Shown piece by piece: positions 15,133 through 20,951 of a stretch of DNA of 27,983 bases. A program made the position numbers and the translations under genes. This stretch comes from DASQPR01 sp035713725. Lineage in GTDB: Bacteria > Actinomycetota > Actinomycetes > Mycobacteriales > Micromonosporaceae. Location: assembly GCA_035713725.1 (NCBI GenBank), contig DASTMZ010000063.1:1-27983 (forward strand), in the 5' to 3' direction. The first letter of the stretch is position 1; every line of letters starts with the position of its first letter. The notes beneath the pieces were generated by a model, which was not told the origin of the DNA, did no database searches, and saw only the letters and a list, made by a program, of their open reading frames with translations.

Positions 15133-15687
15133 GTGCCTGAAGAACCGGACAGCACTCGTGAGGCCGACCAGCTGAGAGCCGCCGATGTCGATCGCGAATT
15201 CGTCGCGGAACGCCTTCGCAGCGCACTCAATGAGGGACGTCTCAGCCTGTCCGAATACGACGAGCGGCTCGGTCAGGCGTACGCCGCCCGGACGTACGGT
15301 GATCTCAAGGGCCTGCTGACGGACCTGCCCGACGCGACGCCGCTGGCTCGCAGTCAGGTCGTACCGGCCGGATCCAACGCCGCACAGCAGACCGACGCGT
15401 CCGTCGAACGCGGCCACCGTCGCCGCTGGGTGGCCGGCGTGTGGCGCAGCTGGCTCACCGTGGCGTGCATTCTCGTGGCCATCTGGGCGGTGGGCGGGCG
15501 GGGCGACTTCTGGCCGGCCGTGCCGTTGGGCATCTGGGGCGCGATCCTGGTCGCGACGACGATCAACGGTTTGGCCAGCGGCGCACCGGCTGCTGCGGCC
15601 CGCCGTCGCGCCGAGCGGGAGGCCCGCCGTCGCGGCGAGCACGACACCCAGCACACGGACGGGAAGACAGACGACTCCTCGGGCTGA
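15133..15687 (+). CDS. DUF1707 domain, two-TM membrane protein
   Basis: The function is unknown. Residues about 13-66 match the DUF1707 (SHOCT-like) pattern common in Actinobacteria: LRAADVDREFVAERLRSALN, EGRLSLSEYDERLGQAYAAR, and TYGDLKGLLTDLP. A linker is followed by two hydrophobic segments at about 107-121 and 127-146, then a basic, Ala/Arg-rich tail ending in polar residues. This predicts a small cytosolic N-terminal domain on a two-helix anchor. GTG at 15133 is chosen because it opens just before the domain; the frame is open further upstream, and only a weak AAGG precedes this start, so it is uncertain. It lies between map and infA, 82 bases after map. Confidence 0.82.
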   Translation: MPEEPDSTREADQLRAADVDREFVAERLRSALNEGRLSLSEYDERLGQAYAARTYGDLKGLLTDLPDATPLARSQVVPAGSNAAQQTDASVERGHRRRWVAGVWRSWLTVACILVAIWAVGGRGDFWPAVPLGIWGAILVATTINGLASGAPAAAARRRAEREARRRGEHDTQHTDGKTDDSSG

Positions 15688-15720
15688 CGGTTCCGCGCTC
15701 TCTTAGTAGCGCTGGCCCAT

Positions 15721-15743
15721 CCCGACACGCCCGACCGCGGGGG
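15721..15743 (+). repeat. 23-nt element shared with the rpsJ leader (copy 2)
   Basis: This stretch is identical over 23 bases to 1524-1546. It ends seven bases before the candidate -35 box of infA. The hairpin partner is less perfect here: CCCGACC faces GGCCGGG with one A-C mismatch. Loop and flanks are conserved while the stem is not, which favours recognition of the sequence itself over a pure structural role. Confidence 0.75.
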
Positions 15744-15749
15744 CCGGGT

Positions 15750-15779
15750 TTGCCGCTGCCCATGGCGTACGCGTACACT
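15750..15779 (+). promoter_or_regulatory. Candidate infA promoter
   Basis: TTGCCG at 15750-15755 and TACACT at 15774-15779 are spaced by 18 bases, a good sigma70-type match. The start point would be near 15786, giving a leader of about 165 bases. That leader contains GTCGGC 15785-15790 with GCCGAC 15880-15885 enclosing CTCGGA 15835-15840 with TCCGAG 15864-15869, so it may be structured. Confidence 0.6.
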
Positions 15780-15950
15780 TTTGTGTCGGCGCGCAGCGTC
15801 TACTCCGTCATGCCACTATGCCTTCGGCAGGCGTCTCGGAGCCGCGGCTGGCACGCGTCCGGATCCGAGCACGGCGGGAGCCGACCTTGGGTAGGGGCGT
15901 GAACGGACGGCGCGCGCCGATGTGGAAACCGACGTCAGGTAGCGGAGGAT

Positions 15951-16172
15951 ATGCCCAAAAAAGATGGGGCCATCGAGATCGAGGGCCGAGTCATCGAGCC
16001 ACTTCCGAACGCCATGTTCCGGGTGGAACTCGCCAACGGCCACAAGGTCTTGGCACACATCAGCGGCAAGATGCGGCAGAACTACATCCGCATCCTGCCC
16101 GAGGACAGGGTCGTCGTAGAGCTGTCGCCCTATGACCTCACCCGCGGGCGCATCGTCTACCGCTACAAGTAG
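15951..16172 (+). CDS. infA: Translation initiation factor IF-1
   Basis: IF-1 binds the 30S A site during initiation. The 73 residues are the full OB-fold protein: KDGAIEIEGRVIEPLPNAMF, RVELANGHKVLAHISGKMR, YIRILPEDRVVVELSPYDL, and TRGRIVYRYK. The start ATG has GGAGG at 15944-15948 only two bases upstream, which is unusually tight, but no other start gives the family N-terminus. It is transcribed from its own candidate promoter, with rpmJ downstream. Confidence 0.98.
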   Translation: MPKKDGAIEIEGRVIEPLPNAMFRVELANGHKVLAHISGKMRQNYIRILPEDRVVVELSPYDLTRGRIVYRYK

Positions 16173-16248
16173 CACCAAGCAACGCAGGTCCTGTCCCGGT
16201 CGTCGGAGCAATCCGGACGGCGGGCCAGGGGAGGCTGAAAGGCATACC

Positions 16249-16362
16249 GTGAAGGTCAAGCCGAGCGTCAAGAGGATCTGCCAGAAGTGTCGGGTCATCC
16301 GGCGCCACGGGCGGGTCATGGTTATTTGCTCCGACCCGCGTCACAAGCAGCGCCAGGGCTGA
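16249..16362 (+). CDS. rpmJ: 50S ribosomal protein L36, zinc-binding form
   Basis: L36 is the smallest 50S protein. The 37 residues begin VKVKPSVKRICQKC (read as Met at the GTG) and continue RVIRRHGRVMVICSDPRHKQ. Cys11, Cys14, Cys27 and His32 form the zinc site, so this is the zinc-containing version. GTG at 16249 follows GAAAGG at 16237-16242 with six-base spacing. The gene is easy to miss because of its size and because the frame is open upstream. Confidence 0.96.
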   Translation: MKVKPSVKRICQKCRVIRRHGRVMVICSDPRHKQRQG

Positions 16363-16517
16363 CGCCCGCGGCGCGGCCGCCACGCGACAACCGTACGAAG
16401 CAAACGCGATCGACTGTTCGACGAAATAGATCAAGACAAGCTCGTTCCAGCCGCGGCGAGCATCCGGCGCACTAGTGCCGATGCGACTCGTGGTCGTCCC
16501 CCGGACTGAGGCCAGGG

Positions 16518-16535
16518 CCCGCCAGGGCAGGCGGG
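16518..16535 (+). promoter_or_regulatory. Hairpin in the rpmJ-rpsM gap
   Basis: The 219-base gap before rpsM has no gene. Its clearest structure is CCCGCC 16518-16523 pairing with GGCGGG 16530-16535 around AGGGCA, overlapping a direct repeat GCCAGGGC (16511-16518 and 16521-16528). It ends about 30 bases before GAGGAG (16566-16571), the rpsM ribosome binding site. In E. coli, S4 represses the alpha operon at the rpsM leader; whether this element has such a role is unknown. Confidence 0.4.
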
Positions 16536-16581
16536 ACGGAACGGCAAAGACCTCTAGGACACCACGAGGAGTCGCCCACCA

Positions 16582-16962
16582 ATGGCACGTCTACTCGGCG
16601 TCGACCTACCCCGCGAGAAGCGGATGGAGGTCGCGCTCACGTACATCTTCGGCATCGGCCGGACCCGCGCGATGGAGTCGCTGACCGCGACCGGCATCTC
16701 GCCGGACAAGCGCAGTCGCGACCTCACCGACGAAGAGATCGTCGCCCTGCGCGACCACATCGAAGTCAACTACAAGGTCGAGGGTGACCTGCGGCGCGAG
16801 GTCCAGGCGGACATCCGGCGCAAGATGGAGATCGGCTGCTACGAGGGCATTCGTCACCGTCGCAACTTGCCCGTCCGCGGTCAGCGGACCCGAACCAACG
16901 CGCGCACCCGCAAGGGTCCCAAGCGCACCGTCGCCGGCAAGAAGAAGGCCGGCAAGAAGTGA
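16582..16962 (+). CDS. rpsM: 30S ribosomal protein S13
   Basis: S13 is in the 30S head, bridges to L5 and contacts P-site tRNA. The 126 residues show MARLLGVDLPREKRMEVALT, YIFGIGRTRAMESL with the conserved GIGR, RDLTDEEIVALRDHIE, GCYEGIRHRRNLPVRGQRT, and RTNARTRKGPKRTVAGKKK. GAGGAG at 16566-16571 precedes ATG 16582. First gene of the alpha block; a 103-base structured gap follows instead of the usual tight spacing to rpsK. Confidence 0.98.
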   Translation: MARLLGVDLPREKRMEVALTYIFGIGRTRAMESLTATGISPDKRSRDLTDEEIVALRDHIEVNYKVEGDLRREVQADIRRKMEIGCYEGIRHRRNLPVRGQRTRTNARTRKGPKRTVAGKKKAGKK

Positions 16963-16963
16963 T

Positions 16964-17029
16964 TGTTGTTCGACTCCCGCGCGGCCGACGGCCGGAGCGC
17001 TGTCGGGCTGCGAACACGGTCGAACAATA
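16964..17029 (+). promoter_or_regulatory. Structured element between rpsM and rpsK
   Basis: TTGTTCGAC 16966-16974 pairs perfectly with GTCGAACAA 17019-17027; a G-U and a U-A pair extend the helix to 16964 and 17029, making 11 bp. It starts two bases after the rpsM stop and encloses 44 bases with an internal CCGAC 16985-16989 / GTCGG 17002-17006 helix. A second CGAACA at 17011-17016 could replace the outer partner for TGTTCG 16967-16972, so two states are possible. No known family is recognised. Confidence 0.55.
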
Positions 17030-17065
17030 TTCATCTGACAAGCGGATCTAGGAGCGCATTCGAAT

Positions 17066-17473
17066 ATGCCACCCAAGGCACGCGCTGGGGCCCCGGTCAA
17101 GAAGGTCCGGCGCAAGGAACGAAAGAACGTCTCCCACGGGCAGGCGCACATCAAGAGCACGTTCAACAACACGATCGTGTCGATCACCGACCCGTCCGGA
17201 GCGGTCATCTCGTGGGCGTCCGCGGGCCAGGTCGGTTTCAAGGGCTCGCGCAAGTCGACTCCATTCGCCGCGCAGCTGGCCGCCGAGGCCGCCGCGCGCC
17301 GCGCGATGGAGCACGGCATGCGCAAGGTCGACGTGTTCGTGAAGGGTCCGGGCTCCGGCCGCGAGACCGCCATCCGTTCGCTGCAGGCCGTCGGCCTCGA
17401 GGTCGGCCAGATCGCCGACGTCACGCCGCAGCCGCACAACGGTTGCCGTCCGCCGAAGCGGCGCCGGGTCTAA
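17066..17473 (+). CDS. rpsK: 30S ribosomal protein S11
   Basis: S11 lines the platform of the 30S subunit near the mRNA exit. The 135 residues contain the basic start KARAGAPVKKVRRKERK, GQAHIKSTFNNTIVSITDPS, SWASAGQVGFKGSRKSTPFA, and VKGPGSGRETAIRSLQAVGL, ending PQPHNGCRPPKRRRV, which is diagnostic. ATG at 17066 is the start; a GGAGCG stretch lies about ten bases upstream. rpsD follows after 14 bases. Confidence 0.98.
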   Translation: MPPKARAGAPVKKVRRKERKNVSHGQAHIKSTFNNTIVSITDPSGAVISWASAGQVGFKGSRKSTPFAAQLAAEAAARRAMEHGMRKVDVFVKGPGSGRETAIRSLQAVGLEVGQIADVTPQPHNGCRPPKRRRV

Positions 17474-17487
17474 GGGGAGAGATACAG

Positions 17488-18114
17488 ATGGCTCGCTACA
17501 CAGGTGCCGACTGCCGCCGCTGCCGGCGGGAGAAGATGAAGCTGTTCCTCAAGGGCAGCAAGTGCGACGGACCGAAGTGCCCGTTCGAATCGAGGCCCTT
17601 CCCACCCGGCCAGCACGGCCGCGGCCGGTTGAAGGAGACCGAATACCTGCTGCAGCTTCGCGAAAAGCAGAAGGCCCGTCGGGTGTACGGCGTGCTGGAA
17701 AAGCAATTCCGCCGCTACTACGAGGAAGCGGTCGCGAAGCCCGGCAAGACCGGTGAAGTGCTGCTGCAGATCCTCGAGTCACGCCTCGACAACGTCGTCT
17801 ACCGCGCTGGCTACGCGAAGTCCCGTGACATGGCCCGGCAGCTTGTCAAGCACGGCCACATCATGGTCAACGAGCGCAAGGTCGATATCCCGTCGTACCG
17901 CGTGAGCGAACACGACATCGTTCAGGTTCGCGAGAAGTCTCGTGATCTGACGCCATTCATCGTGGCGGCCGCCGAGGCCGGGTCGCGAACCGTACCAGCG
18001 TGGCTCGAGGCGAACTCGCGCGAGATGAAGATCCTGATTCACAGCCTGCCGGCGCGTGCCGCCATCGACACGCAGGTGCAAGAACAACTAATCGTCGAAC
18101 TCTACTCAAAGTGA
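17488..18114 (+). CDS. rpsD: 30S ribosomal protein S4, zinc-binding form
   Basis: S4 is a primary 16S rRNA binder and, in several bacteria, a translational repressor of its own operon. The 208 residues include the zinc cluster Cys9, Cys12, Cys26, Cys31, then FPPGQHGRGRLKETEYLLQL and the S4 RNA-binding domain from about residue 97 (ESRLDNVVYRAGYAKSRDMA, RQLVKHGHIMVNERKVDIPS). The frame is open back through rpsK, but ATG 17488 gives the canonical MARYTGADCRRC start and follows GGGGAGA at 17474-17480. Confidence 0.98.
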   Translation: MARYTGADCRRCRREKMKLFLKGSKCDGPKCPFESRPFPPGQHGRGRLKETEYLLQLREKQKARRVYGVLEKQFRRYYEEAVAKPGKTGEVLLQILESRLDNVVYRAGYAKSRDMARQLVKHGHIMVNERKVDIPSYRVSEHDIVQVREKSRDLTPFIVAAAEAGSRTVPAWLEANSREMKILIHSLPARAAIDTQVQEQLIVELYSK

Positions 18115-18252
18115 TTTGGGAGCGCCGCCAGTCTCGCTGCCGGCGTTGCTCCCAGCCTTGTGTGCATTCGCATACGGCGGCTGGGTGCGCCTTGCCAGCG
18201 AGGCTGGCGTCGGTCCCAAATCCGGTCCGCTGATCAAGGTCAAAGGCGGACC
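18114..18252 (+). promoter_or_regulatory. Multi-branched structured leader upstream of rpoA (candidate RNA element)
   Basis: Within the 229-base rpsD-rpoA gap, ATTTGGGA 18114-18121 (starting on the last base of the rpsD stop) pairs perfectly with TCCCAAAT 18214-18221. Enclosed are three hairpins: CGCCG/CGGCG (18123-18127 with 18141-18145) plus CAG/CTG; CCCAGCC 18151-18157 with GGCTGGG 18179-18185, topped by GTGTGC/GCATAC around ATTC; and GCCAGC 18194-18199 with GCTGGC 18203-18208. GGTCCGC 18224-18230 pairs with GCGGACC 18246-18252 just outside. A competing hairpin, TGGGAGC 18117-18123 with GCTCCCA 18148-18154, excludes both the closing helix and part of the second hairpin. The layout suggests a switchable leader; no known family is recognised. 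Confidence 0.6.
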
Positions 18253-18343
18253 TGGCAATCGGCAAGACCGCAAGATGGCAACGCCGAAACATCCATATCG
18301 GACGGGCATCAAATAGCGGGTGCCCTGAACGAAAAGAGAAGCA

Positions 18344-19366
18344 ATGCTTATCTCCCAGCGACCGTCGCTGACCGAAGAGGCCATCAGCGACACCCGTTCC
18401 CGGTTCACCATCGAGCCGCTCGAGCCTGGCTTCGGCTACACGCTCGGCAACTCCCTGCGGCGGACGCTCCTTAGCTCCATTCCGGGTGCGGCGGTCACCT
18501 CGATCAAGGTCGACGGTGTGCTGCACGAGTTCACCACCATCCCCGGCGTCAAGGAGGACGTGGTCGAGCTCGTCATGAACGTCAAGGAGCTCTGCGTGAG
18601 CTCCGAGCACGACGAGCCGGTCAGCATGTACCTGCGCAAGCAAGGCCCCGGTGACATCACGGCCGGCGACATCCAGCCGCCGGCCGGCGTCAACGTGCAC
18701 AACGCCGATCTCAAGCTCGCCACGCTCAACGGCAAGGCGCGTGTGGACATGGAGCTCACCGTCGAGCGCGGTCGCGGATACGTCACGGCGACGCAGAACA
18801 AGAACGCGCAGGCCGAGATCGGCCGGATCCCAGTCGACTCGATCTACTCGCCGGTGCTGAAGGTGACCTACCGCGTCGAGGCGACGCGTGTCGAGCAGCG
18901 CACCGACTTCGACCGTCTGATCATCGACGTCGAGACGAAGCCGTCGCTCTCACCGCGCACCGCGCTGGCCTCCGCCGGCTCGACGCTGGTCGAGCTGTTC
19001 GGCCTGGCACGCGAACTCGACGAAGAGGCCGAGGGCATCGACATCGGGCCGTCCCCACAGGACGCTCAGCTCGCCGCGGATCTCGCCCTGCCGATCGAGG
19101 AGCTGGACCTCACCGTCCGCTCGTACAACTGCCTCAAGCGCGAGGGCATCAACTCGGTGGGCGAACTCATCGGCCGCACCGAGGCGGACCTGCTCGACAT
19201 CCGCAACTTCGGGCAGAAGTCGATCGACGAGGTGAAGATGAAGCTCGCCGGCATGGGTCTTGGTCTCAAGGACTCGGCACCCACGTTCGACCCGGCGGGC
19301 GTGGTCGACAGCTTCTCCGACGCCGACTACGACACCGACGATTACCGCGAGACCGAACAGCTCTAG
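18344..19366 (+). CDS. rpoA: RNA polymerase alpha subunit
   Basis: Alpha dimers nucleate RNA polymerase assembly, and the C-terminal domain contacts UP elements and activators. The 340 residues start MLISQRPSLTEEAI. The N-terminal domain shows FTIEPLEPGFGYTLGNSLRR, TLLSSIPGAAVTSIKVDGV, and EFTTIPGVKEDVVELVMNVK. A linker leads to the C-terminal domain at about 255-320 with LTVRSYNCLKREGINSVGEL and RNFGQKSIDEVKMKLAGMGL. The tail after 320 is acidic, which is common in Actinobacteria. ATG 18344 has a purine-rich AAGAGAAG upstream; the 229 bases before it are the structured leader. Confidence 0.99.
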   Translation: MLISQRPSLTEEAISDTRSRFTIEPLEPGFGYTLGNSLRRTLLSSIPGAAVTSIKVDGVLHEFTTIPGVKEDVVELVMNVKELCVSSEHDEPVSMYLRKQGPGDITAGDIQPPAGVNVHNADLKLATLNGKARVDMELTVERGRGYVTATQNKNAQAEIGRIPVDSIYSPVLKVTYRVEATRVEQRTDFDRLIIDVETKPSLSPRTALASAGSTLVELFGLARELDEEAEGIDIGPSPQDAQLAADLALPIEELDLTVRSYNCLKREGINSVGELIGRTEADLLDIRNFGQKSIDEVKMKLAGMGLGLKDSAPTFDPAGVVDSFSDADYDTDDYRETEQL

Positions 19367-19373
19367 CAGCAGG

Positions 19374-19391
19374 GGCTAGCGGTTGCTAGCC
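19374..19391 (+). promoter_or_regulatory. Perfect hairpin in the rpoA-rplQ gap
   Basis: GGCTAGC 19374-19380 and GCTAGCC 19385-19391 form a perfect 7-bp stem with loop GGTT, starting eight bases after the rpoA stop and ending 14 bases before GAGGAG, the likely rplQ ribosome binding site. No T-run follows, so it probably is not a terminator; it may tune the alpha to L17 ratio or stabilise mRNA. Confidence 0.45.
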
Positions 19392-19419
19392 GCCGGAGAC
19401 GATACGAGGAGCACCAGTC

Positions 19420-20007
19420 ATGCCCACGCCCACCAAGGGCCCCCGCCTCGGCGGCAGCCCGGCACACGAGCGGCTGATCCTGGCCAACCTGGCCACCCAG
19501 CTGTTCCGCCACGGCCGGATCACCACCACCGAGACGAAGGCGAAGCGGCTCCGGCCGCTCGCCGAGCATCTCATCACGAAGGCGAAGCGTGGTGACCTCC
19601 ACGCACGTCGCCGTGTGTTGACCGTGGTCCGGGACCAGGACGTGGTGGCGACGCTGTTCGACGACATCGCGCCGCGCTTCGCGACGCGACCCGGTGGCTA
19701 CACCCGCATCGTCAAGGCCGGCACTCGCAAGGGCGACGCGGCTCCGATGGCCATCATCGAACTGGTCGAAGAAATGGTGGTCGCAACGACACGACCCACC
19801 AAGTCGGCGGCTCGTAAGGCGGCAAGGGCCGAGGCGGTCGCGGTACTCGCCGGCGATGCCGACGACACCGAGGTGCCCGCGAGGGCGGCCGCCTCGTCCG
19901 ATGCCGACGAGATTGATGACGTCGACGACGAAATGGACGACCTGGACGAGGACGACCTCGACGAGGGCGACGAGGACGACGAGGACGACGACGAGAAGGA
20001 CGACTAG
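19420..20007 (+). CDS. rplQ: 50S ribosomal protein L17 with strongly acidic tail
   Basis: L17 is a 50S protein near the tunnel exit. The core (residues 1-118) reads PTPTKGPRLGGSPAHERLIL, ANLATQLFRHGRITTTETKA, KRLRPLAEHLITKAKRGDL, and RPGGYTRIVKAGTRKGDAAP followed by MAIIELVEE. From about residue 144 the protein becomes Asp/Glu-rich to the end (195 residues against the usual 115-130), with almost no basic residues in the last 40. That is odd for an rRNA-binding protein. GAGGAG at 19405-19410 precedes the ATG. The last codons (GAGAAGGA) form a Shine-Dalgarno for truA. Confidence 0.97.
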   Translation: MPTPTKGPRLGGSPAHERLILANLATQLFRHGRITTTETKAKRLRPLAEHLITKAKRGDLHARRRVLTVVRDQDVVATLFDDIAPRFATRPGGYTRIVKAGTRKGDAAPMAIIELVEEMVVATTRPTKSAARKAARAEAVAVLAGDADDTEVPARAAASSDADEIDDVDDEMDDLDEDDLDEGDEDDEDDDEKDD

Positions 20008-20009
20008 TC

Positions 20010-20903
20010 CTGAGCGAGCCGCACGAGGTATCCGGGCCCGGTGCTCTCCGCGAGGAGGGTGCCGGGCCCGTCTCGTCGGTCGCCACCGCCCGGGTACGCC
20101 TGCGCCTGGACGTGGCGTACGACGGCACCGACTTCTCTGGGTGGGCGGCGCAGCCGGGTCGCCGTACGGTTGCCGGGGTCCTGCTCAACGAATTCGAGCG
20201 CCTGTTCGGCGACGGCGGCGCGACGGGTCTCGTGGTGGCCGGCCGCACCGACGCCGGCGTACACGCGTCCGGCCAGGTGGCGCACGTTGACGTGGTGGCG
20301 CAACGGTGGGATCGGCTGGCCGACGATCTGGTACGCCGGCTCGCGGGTCTGCTGCCGCCGGACGTACGGGTGCGCGCGGCGACCCAGGTCCCGGACACGT
20401 TCGATGCACGGTTCTCCGCGCTGTCGAGACGGTACCTCTACCGGGTGGCCGATGCTCCGTGGGGCACCGAGCCAATCCGAGCGCGGGACACGCTGGCGTG
20501 GCCGCGGCGCCTCGACGTCGACGCGATGAACGACGCGGCCGGCCAACTCGTCGGACTGCACAACTATGCCGCGTTCTGCCGCCATAAGGAGAACGCGACA
20601 ACGGTGCGATCCGTGCAACGGTTCGACTGGCGACGCGACCCGGATGGCATTGTCGTGGCGATGATCGAGGCCGACGCGTTCTGCCAGTCGATGGTGCGGA
20701 GCCTGGTCGGTGCGCTCATCGCGGTGGGCGAGGGCCGGCATCCGGTCACCTGGCCGGTCGAGCTGCTGCGGCGCACCGAACGGGCAAGCGACGTGTTCGT
20801 CGTACCGCCGCATGGTCTGAATCTGGTCGAGGTGGCATACCCGAGCGAGGATCGCTACGCGCACCGAGCCGACGAGACCCGCAACCGGCGCAACCTCGAG
20901 TAA
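20010..20903 (+). CDS. truA: tRNA pseudouridine(38-40) synthase TruA, probable CTG start
   Basis: TruA makes pseudouridine at tRNA positions 38-40. The catalytic motif GRTDAGVHA is present, with Asp81 in this numbering; other family blocks are YDGTDFSGWAAQPGRRTV, FDARFSALSRRYLYRV, HNYAAFCRHKENATTVR, and FCQSMVRSLVGALIAVGEGR. The first in-frame ATG/GTG/TTG is GTG 20112, which would cut into the conserved first strand VRLRLDVAYDG. Upstream the frame is open to a CTG at 20010, three bases after the rplQ stop and nine bases from GAGAAGGA (19993-20000); it gives MSEPHEVSGPG and 297 residues. The start is inferred; with GTG 20112 the protein has 263 residues. Confidence 0.88.
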   Translation: MSEPHEVSGPGALREEGAGPVSSVATARVRLRLDVAYDGTDFSGWAAQPGRRTVAGVLLNEFERLFGDGGATGLVVAGRTDAGVHASGQVAHVDVVAQRWDRLADDLVRRLAGLLPPDVRVRAATQVPDTFDARFSALSRRYLYRVADAPWGTEPIRARDTLAWPRRLDVDAMNDAAGQLVGLHNYAAFCRHKENATTVRSVQRFDWRRDPDGIVVAMIEADAFCQSMVRSLVGALIAVGEGRHPVTWPVELLRRTERASDVFVVPPHGLNLVEVAYPSEDRYAHRADETRNRRNLE

Positions 20904-20915
20904 CGCCGCGCGGCG
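20904..20915. terminator. Short self-complementary stem between convergent genes
   Basis: The 12 bases directly after the truA stop (CGCCGCGCGGCG) are self-complementary. truA and the minus-strand gene converge here with only 36 bases between their stop codons, so a bidirectional terminator is expected. The stem is short and lacks a T-run, so confidence is low. Confidence 0.3.
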
Positions 20916-20951
20916 GCGGTCAGGACGACGGTGCGGCGGTCAGGACGACGG
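20913..20951. repeat. 19-nt direct repeat across the stop of the minus-strand gene
   Basis: GCGGCGGTCAGGACGACGG occurs at 20913-20931 and 20933-20951, a period of 20 bases. The second copy carries the stop codon of the minus-strand gene (TCA at 20940-20942 on the plus strand). The first copy carries an equivalent TCA outside the gene. It looks like a recent tandem duplication. Confidence 0.85.

Noticed and set aside
18116..18316. 66-residue frame starting at TTG between rpsD and rpoA
   Set aside because: It has no ribosome binding site or homology and lies wholly within the structured leader.
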